From contig CBDEFQ010000004.1 in NCBI GenBank assembly GCA_965237485.1, positions 682,001-746,000 of the forward strand: 64,000 nucleotides of DNA. Direction: 5' to 3'. The notes under the pieces were generated by a model. That model saw only the letters and a program-made list of their open reading frames with translations. It did not search any database and was not told the DNA's origin. This document shows, piece by piece, positions 41,797 through 51,424 of this stretch. Source of the DNA: JAAELZ01 sp965237485. GTDB lineage: Bacteria; Pseudomonadota; Gammaproteobacteria; Arenicellales; Poriferihabitantaceae. Position 1 is the stretch's first letter. Every line of letters starts with the position of its first letter. The translations under genes and the position numbers were made by a program.

Positions 41797-43875
41797 GTGC
41801 TTTCAATAGAAACCATAGGTATGAAACTTGCACAAAATAATATCATAAGCCATCTGCTGCTGGCTATTGGTGGTTCATTGATTATTTTGGCTGGCCTGTT
41901 TTACGCCACTTCCAATATTCAACATGATATTAGCCCTTCGCGGCTTGTTGAGGTACTAAAAGCGAGTTCTATTGGGTTCCTTGTGTATTTTGTACTGACG
42001 ATGATTGCAGGATTATTCTTCCGTGCTTGGCGATATAAAGCACTGTTATCGGCCAGTGGCGACGCGAATATTCCCAATTTTAGAAGTATGTTGCTAATTA
42101 CTGCTGTTCGGAATATGACAGTTGATTTATTGCCAGCGCGTTTAGGTGAATTGGTGTTTGTTGGCTTATTAAAACGCTATGCTAACACGCAGGTGAGTTC
42201 AGGTTTGTCGACATTATTGTTTGCGACGCTGTTAGATATCCTTGTTTTAGGGCCGATTACAATTTGCATTGGTTTGATCGTTGGATTTCCTACTAAACAA
42301 CCCTATTTATTGGCACTGATTGCTCTCGGCGCTGTCGTAGGATTCGTGTTGACTCTGTATTTTATCTTACCTCTATTTATGGGTTGGTTTTCAAGTATGA
42401 GCTGCCATCGAAACAAGCTGATTCGCGGCTTTTTCGGTTTCGTTTTATCAATAGCCCATGCGGTACAAACCACCATGCAAGCAGGTGTATTTGTAAAAGT
42501 GATGGGGCTTACGTTTATCATCAGGTTTCTAAAATATGGGGGCTTGCTATGTTTATTTTTTGGTATAAGCCAAGTGAGTTTTCCGCAGTTAGCCGAATTA
42601 GGGTCATTAAAAATACTCGGCTCATTAATTGCTTCGGAAATGACAGCGTCATTACCCATTCCTGCTTTGATGAGCTTTGGCACCTGGGAGTTAGGTGGTA
42701 TGACTTTATTAGCCTATTTCGGTGCGATACCACAACATGCTTTATTAACAATGTTGGGGGTGCATGTGCAAACACAAGCCATTGATTATGGAGTTGGGAT
42801 TACCTCTTTAGCGGTGTTACTGCTTTATGGGCGTAAGCAAGTAGGGCAGAAAAATCAAGCCGCCAATCGTAAACGAATATTGGCAGCGTTATTCGTGGCG
42901 ACCGCCATGGGATTTACTTGGTTCGGGTTAAAAGACGCAAAACAACAGCAGACCCTGTTTTCGATGCAGGACAGTACAGGGGTTGTGCGACCAGATAATG
43001 CGCCCGTTCCAGCATGGATTAATGAAGCGGATGGATATGTAGTTTGGAGTTCAAATCGAACCGGTAATCATGATATTTGGTTGATGACATTACCAGATTT
43101 AAAAATCCGCCCGCTCACAACAGATGGGCATACTGAAAACTTTGCGCGTATCTCTCCTGATGGGAAAAAAGTAGTGTTTGCGCGTGCGCATAAACAATGG
43201 CAATCGACGCGTGATGACAAACCGTGGGATATCTGGGTTTTAGATATAGATACCGGGAAGCAGCGCTTGTTAGCAAAATGGGGGGTTTCACCTGCTTGGT
43301 CGCCCGATGGCAGTTTTGTTGTTTTTCAGCGTGATCCCGGACAAATTATTGCGGTTGATATTAAGTCAGGCAAACAGCGTTTGTATTACGAAAGCGGAAA
43401 AGACGCGTTTATGAAAACCAGAGTGAATTTAAATACCCCGACTATTGGCGAAGGCCAGCGCATGGCCTTTACTTTCAGGAACCATGGGCAGCCTACCAAT
43501 ATTATTCGTGACGAGCGCGGGAAATTTCAAACTGTCCATCGCGACGCTTGCCAAGTGCAATGGGCACCTTCTGGAAAATATACAATGTATGTACAAAAAG
43601 GGGGTAGGCAAACCAACCAAATAATGCGATTCGATCCCGTGACCAAAACTAAAACAACTTTATTAGACCTACCCGGGGAGTTTAGCCACGAATATTTTGC
43701 GCGTTTGACGAACAATGAGCAATATATGGTCTTGGCTGCTTCTAACGGAGGGCACGAGCATGATCTCGCAGATTATGAATTGTTTCTTTGGAAAGTAGGT
43801 AGCAATGCAGCGCAAGCCACACGTTTAACGTTTAATTCGGGGAACGATAGTTGGCCAGATGTTTGGATCAAGTGA
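41797..43875 (+). CDS. Fusion of LPG-synthase-like membrane domain and TolB-like beta-propeller
   Basis: Residues 15-355 form a multi-helix membrane domain of the lysylphosphatidylglycerol synthase transmembrane family (UPF0104 type), with FFRAWRYKALL, DLLPARLGELVFVGLLKRY and PIPALMSFGTWELGGMTLLAYF. A last helix (RILAALFVATAMGFTWFGL) is followed from about residue 400 by WD40-like PD40 repeats: VWSSNRTGNHDIWLM, ARISPDGKKVVFARA, PAWSPDGSFVVFQRD. TolB-type propellers act in the periplasm. The catalytic GNAT-like domain of true MprF is absent. The start may be GTG at 41797 or ATG at 41821. It stands alone; bases 43876-44092 after it hold nothing obvious. Confidence 0.82.
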   Translation: MLSIETIGMKLAQNNIISHLLLAIGGSLIILAGLFYATSNIQHDISPSRLVEVLKASSIGFLVYFVLTMIAGLFFRAWRYKALLSASGDANIPNFRSMLLITAVRNMTVDLLPARLGELVFVGLLKRYANTQVSSGLSTLLFATLLDILVLGPITICIGLIVGFPTKQPYLLALIALGAVVGFVLTLYFILPLFMGWFSSMSCHRNKLIRGFFGFVLSIAHAVQTTMQAGVFVKVMGLTFIIRFLKYGGLLCLFFGISQVSFPQLAELGSLKILGSLIASEMTASLPIPALMSFGTWELGGMTLLAYFGAIPQHALLTMLGVHVQTQAIDYGVGITSLAVLLLYGRKQVGQKNQAANRKRILAALFVATAMGFTWFGLKDAKQQQTLFSMQDSTGVVRPDNAPVPAWINEADGYVVWSSNRTGNHDIWLMTLPDLKIRPLTTDGHTENFARISPDGKKVVFARAHKQWQSTRDDKPWDIWVLDIDTGKQRLLAKWGVSPAWSPDGSFVVFQRDPGQIIAVDIKSGKQRLYYESGKDAFMKTRVNLNTPTIGEGQRMAFTFRNHGQPTNIIRDERGKFQTVHRDACQVQWAPSGKYTMYVQKGGRQTNQIMRFDPVTKTKTTLLDLPGEFSHEYFARLTNNEQYMVLAASNGGHEHDLADYELFLWKVGSNAAQATRLTFNSGNDSWPDVWIK

Positions 43876-44092
43876 ATGCTACCAAGTTGGCTTTGGTGTC
43901 CTTGAACCTAGTAGGTGCCACCTTACGGAAAATTAAAACAGGCAACGAAGTTGATGTATTGGTTGCGATTTAATTTCCGCGTCTGGCTCTGGAGTCAGAC
44001 TCAGTAAGGTCGATGCGGTGATAATCGTTGTCCAGTGCAGTGTAGAATACTCAAACATAGCGTACTTAAATTAACGCCAAAGTGGCCAGCCG

Positions 44093-44237
44093 CTAAATCA
44101 AATTCGCATCGGAAATAATCTCTACCAAAGCTGGGCCATCATGCGCTAAAGCTTTACTGATTACGCTGTCGAGCTGACCTTGCTTTTCGACACGTTTTCC
44201 AAATCCACCGCATAATTTAGCGTAGGCTGCAAAACTG
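44093..44237 (-). pseudogene. TPP-dependent enzyme, C-terminal remnant
   Basis: The minus strand reads FAAYAKLCGGFGKRVEKQ, then LAHDGPALVEIISDANLI and a stop at 44093-44095. This is the end of a pyruvate oxidase or acetolactate synthase-type enzyme, where a C-terminal ALAHDGPALVEV-like stretch is standard. It joins the piece at 46815-46880 once the IS5-like element and one copy of AACTG are removed. The N-terminal 80 to 90 percent is not in the window. Confidence 0.75.
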
Positions 44238-45022
44238 GGGCTCGTCGGTTAATACAATTTCAAACAGGGTTTTCGCCGAAGTCGCTTTTAGTTTGCTCAG
44301 CAACGCGTTTTTTGTGCAATAAACCGTCTATTAGCAGCCATTTTGCCACCAATAGACGGATCTATCCCTAGGCCGGCACCAATTCAACTCGTTCAACTCC
44401 CAATGCCATTAATCGCTTAAGGTTAAAACATAAGCCCCTGATTCCAACTTGGAACTGGACTTTAGCCAACCCTTTATAACGAACTCGCTTATTGCGATGA
44501 GCAAACACTCGCTCATATGGTGAACGAATTTTGCTAATCCAACGGTCTTTGTCTCTATTCTTGCCATGCATATTGTTCTTCTTGATTGTTGCATCATGGC
44601 AACCGTTGCGCCTGAGCGTGGTTTTGGCCGGGCTCACGCAATAACCCTTGTCCGCATAAACAGCACCCGACTTAGGGCAAACATGCTTTAAGCCGCTTGC
44701 ATCCGTTACCTCAGCCGAGGTGGCCGCTATTTTATTGATCAAGCCACTTTGCATATCCACTGATGCATGCTCTTTGTAACCATACCAATATTTGCTATTT
44801 CCCTTGCACCCAAACCGTGCTTGCTTGTCCGCCGCAACTTTATCAACTGTCTTATTGTTGAACTCCTCTAATCCCATCTTTATCGCCTTATCTCTATCAT
44901 CCCAAGTGGTTAGCTTACTGACCAACTGGCTGGCATCGACAAATGTGAATACTTCTCGTACTAAGCCCATTGAAACTAACCCGCTCCGAACACGGTCAAA
45001 TAAATTCATCATACCCCTGGTT

Positions 45023-46414
45023 GATACTGTAACTTCAGGTATGGACTTTTATATTAGATAGAGCAGTATGGCCTTTTCCCCCCAGGGGGAATTTTTTCGA
45101 ATTTTTGATTTATTCAAATTTTCTATCTTGGTGTCTTGTAAGTTGAGCCATTTGTGCGTTCCCTGTTTTAAGCAATTAAAATACTGGAGACACCCAAATG
45201 ACCCAATCAAACAATAACGTATTTGACGTAATAGTGGAACACACATCTCAGAAGGCCCCGATGCCATGCGCCCCGTGCTCACCGCACTGCTCAATGAGGC
45301 GATGAAGATTGAAAGAGAGCCGTTTCCAGGCGCATCACACTATGAGCATAGTCAAGACCGGCCAGGGTTTGCCCATGGCTACCAGGATAAGCGTATCGAT
45401 ACACAAGCCGGTACGCTCAATCTGCGTATCCCAAAGACCGCTCAACACGTTGATGAACCTTTTTACCCTCAATCGCTAGAACGCGGCTTACGCAGCCAAC
45501 GTGCGATGATGCTGACCGTTGCTGAAATGTACGTGACGGGCGTTAGCACGCGCCGAGTCGAAAAAGTCATGCAGAGCATGGGTATTGAAAGCATCTCCTC
45601 TACACCGGTCTCACGGGCTAATCAGAGCATGGATGAGGCGTTAAAAGTCTGGCGTGATCGTCCGTTGGGTAAAGTCTCTTACCTAATCCTTGATGCGCGT
45701 TATGAAAAGGTGCGTGAGGGCCACCAAGTGATTGATATGGCGGTGTTGAGTGCGGTGGGTGTATTGCCTTGTGGACGGCGTTGCGTATTAGGAACGGCAA
45801 TGGCACTTAATGAAGCCGAGGTTAACTGGCGAGCGTTCCTCAAAGGCTTGGTTGACCGGGGCATACATGGTATTGAGTTTATTGTCAGTGATGATCACCG
45901 TGGCTTAAAAGCCGCTAGAAAGGCAGTGTTCCCAGGTATACCTTGGCAGCGTTGCCAGTTTCATCTGGCGCAGAATGCAATGCATCATGCCCCCAATCAC
46001 AAGATCAAGCAGCGCATTGGTGGTGAGCTGCGTAGTGTTTGGAATGCACCCAATATGGCAGCTGCTCAGGTTAATCTAAAAGTCCTTGTGAGCCAGTACC
46101 AGGAAAAGCATGCTCACTTGGCGCAGTGGCTAGAAAACAATGTGCCTGAAGGGTTAAATGTGTTTGCCTTGCCAGATAGACACCAAAAGAAAATGCGAAC
46201 CTCCAACCGCATTGAACGGACGGTTCAACAAGAACTTAAGCGGCGAACCCGCTTGGTCAGAGTCTTTCCTAACCGAGAGGCTTGGTTACGATTAGTCAGT
46301 GCCATTCTGATTGAAATTGACGACGAATGGGCTAATGCTAATCATCGATATATCGTGTGGAACGACAATGAGTCAACTTGCTAGACAAAAAGTCCATACC
46401 CAATGTTGCGTAAT
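45023..46414 (+). mobile_element. IS256-family element
   Basis: The 1,392-base element is bounded by imperfect inverted repeats sharing GGTATGGACTTTT, starting GATACTGTAAC on the left and GATTACGCAAC on the right strand. The 9-bp direct repeat CCCCTGGTT flanks it at 45014-45022 and 46415-46423, inside the IS5-like transposase gene. Confidence 0.9.
45198..46384 (+). pseudogene. IS256-family (Mutator) transposase, N-terminal frameshift
   Basis: The main frame from 45266 codes 372 residues of a Mutator-type transposase: LILDARYEKVREGHQVIDMA with the first Asp, FIVSDDHRGLKAARKAVFPG with the second, WQRCQFHLAQNAM, and RTSNRIERTVQQELKRR with the Glu. The likely native start is ATG at 45198 (MTQSNNNVFDVIVEHTSQK), but that frame is off by one. 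One missing G in AAGGCCCC near 45252-45258 would explain it. A shorter protein from 45266 may still be made. Confidence 0.82.
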
Positions 46415-46814
46415 CCCCTGGTTCCAATGCGTGAGCGAAAATCACCAAAGTAACTATGATCAGGAGTGCTCTGTTCCAGTCCTGAATCACAAAACCACTT
46501 AGCGGCCAGATTCTCTGATAAGTATCGCTCCATTTCTCTATCACTTAAATCTTCCATGAACTGAAGCACCAAGGCACGTAAGCCGAACTCAACACCTCGG
46601 CCTTTAGGGCCACGGGTGGCATATATTTTAGAGAAGGGTTTACTCAATGCACCAAAACATAATAGCTCATCGAGTTTACGGTAGGGATGTTCAGAGCTAA
46701 CCAGAGAATCTAAGGTTAGGAACAGTTGGCTTTGATGACGTTTGCTCAAAATTGCAGGCTGACTAGAATCAGCCCATATTATCTCACGTATTCTATTAAT
46801 TATCCGACAAGCCC

Positions 46815-46880
46815 AACTGGGGTTCTGCAATGAGGTTTGCCATACATCCCATTCTGCGGCTCTTTGTTCTTTAGTTATCT
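46815..46880 (-). pseudogene. TPP-dependent enzyme, second remnant
   Basis: This minus-strand piece reads KEQRAAEWDVWQTSLQNPS and connects in frame to FAAYAKLCGG at 44237 when the IS5-like element is removed. Its other side is cut at 46880 by the terminus of IS66 copy 3. The pattern LQNPSFAAYAKLCGGFG is the usual NPDFAALAEACGGFG-like stretch of TPP enzymes. Confidence 0.75.
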
Positions 46881-48785
46881 GTAACTTCTCAATAACCCGT
46901 GGCAGGTAAAATAAAACAAAATATTTCTTGACAGGGTTTTACGCTAAAAGGAAGGTAATTCAACGTGGTCGAGTGACTCGATTTAGGTTGAGTTCCAGGG
47001 TGGTTGTAGGCACCTTTACGCTAATAACAAAGATCGCTTAAGGACGTTCAGGGGTGTCTTCTTAACGTTCGTTGTGGCGCAGTTGAGAAGGCAAAATTGG
47101 ACTTTCAAAACCGATGGTACACTAAGGTCTATCCAGTTAACGGACGTTTAAGACCTTGAGTAAGCTACCCTCTATTCCCGACATTCCTGAACAAGAACAA
47201 ACCCCCGCAGTAAAAATGTTGCGGGTGCTAGTGGAGCAGCTGTTGGTGCGAGTTCAACAACAGGACGAAGAAATAGCATTGCTTAAAGATGAAATCAATA
47301 TCCTTAAGGGGCAGAAGAGGCGGCCTACTGTTAAGGGCGGTAATATGGATAAGAAAACAGAGCCAAAACGTTCATCTTCTAGCGACAAACCTAAGCAGCG
47401 AGCTGGGTCGAACAAGGCAAAGAAAACACCAAGGCTGTCAATTGACCTAAATCGGGTTATTGAACCAGCGAAGTCCGTGCCCGAAGGTTCTCGCTTTAAA
47501 GGCTATCGGGATTTTGTAGTGCAAGATTTGCTTATCAAGGTTCATACCACCCGCTATCGTTTAGCGCATTGGGTAACGCCAGACAATAAAAAGCTCAAAG
47601 GCCAGTTACCGACATCCGTGGCAGGGCGACATTATGGGCCTCGTCTGGTCAGTTATATTCTCTATCAATATCATCATTGTCAAACCACGCAACCACTCTT
47701 GTTGGAACAGTTGCGAGAGTGGGGAATTGATATTTCTTCGGGACAAATTAACCCAATACTGATCAGCACTAAAGAGCCCTTTCATGCTGAGAAAGAGGCG
47801 TTACTAAGCGTTGCTCTGAGCGCATCGTCTTACGTGACCGTGGACGATAGTGGTGCTCGCCATCAGGGCAAAAATGGCGATGTAACGCACATTGGTAATG
47901 ACTTGTTTGCGTGGTTTAAAAGTACTCAATCAAAAAGTCGAATTAACTTCCTACCGCTATTAAGGGCTGGCAATACGGATTATCGTTTGAGTCAAAGTGC
48001 GTTGAATTATAGGCAACAACATGGATTGCCAAAGCAAGCCTTAGCCGCTGTAACTGAGCACCGGGAACGCCGTATTGCCAACGAGGATGACTGGCTTGAA
48101 ATGCTCGATAGCCTGTTGATCATTAAGGCACGTCACCGACGTATCACCACCGAAGGGGCATTACTTGGTAGTATTTTGCATCATGGTCTGTGTGATGACA
48201 TCGTTGTCGTCAGTGATGATGCAGGGCAATTTAACATTTTGGCTCATGCCTTGTGTTGGATACACACCGAGCACTTAATCCATAAGTTGATACCGCTGAA
48301 CGAGGGACACCGGCAGGGCATGGCTAAAATACGCGACCAAGTCTGGTGCTTTTATCGGGCGTTAAAGAGTATAAAACCCAGCCTTGCGAGAACCAACGTA
48401 AAATACTTGAGCAGCGTTTCGATGAAATCTTCACTCAACAGACATGCTACCAAACATTAAATCAGACGCTCAAACGAATCCATGCGAATCAAGCAGAATG
48501 ACTGTTGGTGCTAGATCGACCAGATATTCCGTTACACACCAATGGCAGTGAAACAGACATTCGCGATTACGTGAAAAAACGAAAAGTGAGTGGCTCCACC
48601 CGCAGCGATGCTGGCCAGCAGTGTCGGGACACGTTTGCCAGTTTGAAAAAGACCTGCCGAAAACTGGATATATCGTTCTGGCACTACCTGACCCATCGAC
48701 TTGGTATCGGTGAGCAACATATTGATCCTCTGCCAGATATCATTATGGAACGCGCCAGCTTTGCCACGGGTTATTGAGAAGTTAC
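46881..48785 (+). mobile_element. IS66-family element copy 3 (longest copy)
   Basis: The 1,905-base element has both IS66 termini, GTAACTTCTCAATAACCC at 46881 and GAGAAGTTAC ending at 48785. The flanking octamers differ (AGTTATCT and CTTAAAAC), and the two flanks belong to unrelated broken genes, a TPP enzyme and an RND transporter. It probably formed by recombination between two IS66 copies. Confidence 0.88.
47156..48777 (+). pseudogene. IS66 transposase TnpC, frameshift plus in-frame stop
   Basis: From a TTG start the first 400 residues are normal, with VDDSGARHQGKNGDVTHIG and VVVSDDAGQFNILAHALC giving the two Asp. Near 48362 one base is missing, ending the frame at 48460. The shifted frame runs EYKTQPCENQRKILEQRFDE on to a TGA at 48499-48501, then LLVLDRPDIPLHTNGSETDI and RDYVKKRKVSGSTRS with the Glu, and ends at 48777. 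Two defects make it inactive. No IS66 copy in the window codes a whole transposase. Confidence 0.87.
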
Positions 48786-49425
48786 CTTAAAACAAGGTAA
48801 GTTACCCCAAGGTGTCGAAGTGGCGTTCTGGCGGGACCGCTCCAAAATTGTAAAGCTGCGACTACAAACGCTACTTAAAAGCGCTTGGCAAGGCGGCTTA
48901 TTAGTATTTATATGCCTTGCCTTATTTTTACGGCTTTCCGTGGCACTTTGGGTTTGTGTGGTATTCCGATCGCCTTTATGGGCGCGATGATTATGATGCC
49001 AATATTAGGCGTCACCTTAAATATAATCAGCTTGTTCGCATTTATTTTAGTTTTGGGCGTAGTTGTAGATGACGCCATCATTACTGGCGAGAACGTATAT
49101 CGGCAGCTAAACAAAACCAAAGACAGCCTTAAAGTGGCCATCGACGGCACACGAGAAGTAGCCGTTCCCGTTACTTTTGGCATGCTCACCACCGTTGCAG
49201 CGTTTATGCCTCTATTATTTATCGAAGGCTTTCGCGGTAAAATTTTTTCGCAAATTGCCTTAATCGTTATTCCCGTACTGGCGTTTTCTTGGGTAGAGTC
49301 TAAACTGATCCTTCCATCGCATTTAACTCATGTAAAGCCTTACGTTAAAGAGCAATCAAATTGGCTACTCAAAATACAACAAAGTATAGCCGCTGGATTA
49401 GAGTGGTTTGTCGAACACATCTATC
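48786..49425 (+). pseudogene. RND efflux permease, middle fragment with frameshift
   Basis: The sequence right of IS66 reads LPQGVEVAFWRDRSKIVKLR and LLVFICLALFLRLSVALWVC in one frame. It then shifts near 48956 to GIPIAFMGAMIMMPILGVTL and VVVDDAIITGENVYRQL, the proton-relay helix with paired Asp. The first 300 or so residues of the usual 1,040 are absent. It ends at FVEHIY, where the IS4-like element is inserted. The C-terminal half resumes at 53496. Confidence 0.87.
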
Positions 49426-50297
49426 CAGCAATTCCCGCTAGATCTAAAAACTGAGTAAATAAGCGGTTCTACGGAGGCTCTACAATTATTATTTCGTAAC
49501 CTTTCGTCTGCTTTTAGTAAGATATCAGCACTATTTCATAAAATAAGTAAGACTGATGCCCCAACCGTCACTGCGTAAACAGTTGAGTGCCCCGGGTTAC
49601 TTAGCGCCGTTCGTCACTGTTTTGATTCGATAAAGGATACTAAAGCGAGCCGAGCTTTACCTCTTGGGCTCGTCGGTTAATACAATTTCAAACAGGGTTT
49701 TCGCCGAAGTCGCTTTTAGTTTGCTCAGCAACGCGTTTTTTGTGCAATAAACCGTCTATTAGCAGCCATTTTGCCACCAATAGACGGATCTATCCCTAGG
49801 CCGGCACCAATTCAACTCGTTCAACTCCCAATGCCATTAATCGCTTAAGGTTAAAACATAAGCCCCTGATTCCAACTTGGAACTGGACTTTAGCCAACCC
49901 TTTATAACGAACTCGCTTATTGCGATGAGCAAACACTCGCTCATATGGTGAACGAATTTTGCTAATCCAACGGTCTTTGTCTCTATTCTTGCCATGCATA
50001 TTGTTCTTCTTGATTGTTGCATCATGGCAACCGTTGCGCCTGAGCGTGGTTTTGGCCGGGCTCACGCAATAACCCTTGTCCGCATAAACAGCACCCGACT
50101 TAGGGCAAACATGCTTCAAGCCGCTTGCATCCGTTACCTCAGCCGAGGTGGCCGCTATTTTATTGATCAAGCCACTTTGCATATCCACTGATGCATGCTC
50201 TTTGTAACCATACCAATATTTGCTATTTCCCTTGCACCCAAACCGAGAAGTGGACCCGCTTTTTAGGACAGATGGCTTAGGAGTTATTTTCAGCTGA

Positions 50298-51122
50298 TTA
50301 AGCAGCCAATTTCAGGCCGCGACATGGATCATACATCATGTCAGGAACCATGCCCAATGTTTGATGTTTACGCTCTTGGTTGTAATAGTTTATCCAGGAG
50401 CCAATGCCGTCTTTTGCCTCTTTCATCGATTGGTAGGCTTGCAAATAGACTTCCTCATATTTCACGCTGCGCCATAAGCGCTCAACAAATACATTGTCAC
50501 GCCAAGCACCTTTGCCATCCATGCTGATGCGAATACCATTGTCTTTGAGTACACCGGTAAACGCCTCACTGGTAAATTGCGCACCTTGATCGCTGTTAAA
50601 GATATCAGGCTTGCCGTAGTAATGCAGTGCCTCTTCCAAAGCATCTACGCAGAATGCGCTATCCATGCTGTTGCTAAGCCGCCATGACAGCACTTTACGA
50701 GAATACCAATCCATCACAACGGTAAGATAAGCAAAGCCCTTAGGCATCGGGATATAAGTTATATCGGTACACCAAGCTTGATTGGGTTGATTGATGGCCA
50801 ACCCACCTAGCAGATAAGGATAAATCTTGTGCCCCGCCTTCTTCTTGCTGGTGTTAGGCCTAGGATAGATGGCTTTAATGCCCATCTTACGCATTAAGCG
50901 TCGCACATGTTTACGGTCAACTCGATGGCCTACATCTTGCAACACATCACGAATGCGTCTACTGCCAAGAAAGGGCCGATTGAGGTGAATGCGATCAATC
51001 AGATGCATCAGTTCCAAGTCATCCTCATTAGCAGGTGAGGTTTTGTAATAAACATGGGAACGATGAATCTTCAACAATTTACACTGACGAACTAACGATA
51101 GTTTATTGCTTTTATTAATCAT
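50298..51122 (-). CDS. IS3-family transposase OrfB
   Basis: The 274-residue protein has the HTH_21 region (RPFLGSRRIRDVLQDVGH) and the rve core: NQAWCTDITYIPMPKGFAYL with the first Asp, PDIFNSDQGAQFTSEAF with the second, and GAWRDNVFVERLWRSVKYEEV with the Glu. The frame is open upstream across the end of orfA in the -1 register, so an OrfAB fusion can form by frameshifting at the A-rich TCAAAAG site near 51160. It appears intact. Confidence 0.9.
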   Translation of the reverse strand: MINKSNKLSLVRQCKLLKIHRSHVYYKTSPANEDDLELMHLIDRIHLNRPFLGSRRIRDVLQDVGHRVDRKHVRRLMRKMGIKAIYPRPNTSKKKAGHKIYPYLLGGLAINQPNQAWCTDITYIPMPKGFAYLTVVMDWYSRKVLSWRLSNSMDSAFCVDALEEALHYYGKPDIFNSDQGAQFTSEAFTGVLKDNGIRISMDGKGAWRDNVFVERLWRSVKYEEVYLQAYQSMKEAKDGIGSWINYYNQERKHQTLGMVPDMMYDPCRGLKLAA

Positions 51123-51142
51123 AGTTTTGCGCTCAGGTCTGT

Positions 51143-51424
51143 TTAACGACCGAGCGCTTTTGATAAAAAATCGTTTTCCATGGTGATTTCACCGATCTTT
51201 GCCTGTAATGATTTAATCTCTGATTCTCGGTTTGGAGATAAGCCTGTGCCTGATGCAAAGACTTCAGCTGAGCTATCGAGCAATTGTTTCTTCCACTTGA
51301 CGATAAGATTTGCATTGATGTCATAACGACTAGCAAGATTGCTTAATGTTTCATCACCTTTGATTGCTGCAAGAGCAACTTTGGCTTTGAATTGTGGGGC
51401 ATGGTTTCTACGCTTTTTACTCAT
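51143..51424 (-). CDS. IS3-family transposase OrfA
   Basis: The 93-residue protein starts MSKKRRNHAPQFKAKVALAA and has the HTH_Tnp_1 helix-turn-helix with LASRYDINANLIVKWKKQ, followed by a leucine-zipper-like stretch (IKSLQAKIGEITMENDFLSK). OrfA binds the terminal repeats and regulates transposition. It precedes orfB in the -1 frame. The element is nested three levels deep inside the RND gene. Confidence 0.88.
   Translation of the reverse strand: MSKKRRNHAPQFKAKVALAAIKGDETLSNLASRYDINANLIVKWKKQLLDSSAEVFASGTGLSPNRESEIKSLQAKIGEITMENDFLSKALGR

Larger units (their letters stand above)
44368..46749 (-). pseudogene. IS5-like transposase, split by IS256
   Basis: The N-terminal part (46424-46749, probable TTG start) reads LFLTLDSLVSSEHPYRKLDE and ends at SRIGTRG. 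The C-terminal part (44368-45012) resumes MMNLFDRVRSGLVSMG with FTFVDASQLVSK, GAVYADKGYC and SPYERVFAHRNKRVRYKGLA. Together these give the DDE triad of IS5/IS1182-type transposases. The IS256 element divides the two parts. Confidence 0.87.
44238..46814 (-). mobile_element. IS5-like element copy A, interrupted by IS256
   Basis: The termini are GGGCTCGTCGGTTAAT at 44238 and, inverted, GGGCTTGTCGGATAAT at 46814. The direct repeat AACTG flanks it at 44233-44237 and 46815-46819. Without the IS256 insert it is about 1.18 kb with one transposase gene. Five-base duplications are not the rule for classical IS5, so the subgroup is uncertain. Confidence 0.87.
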
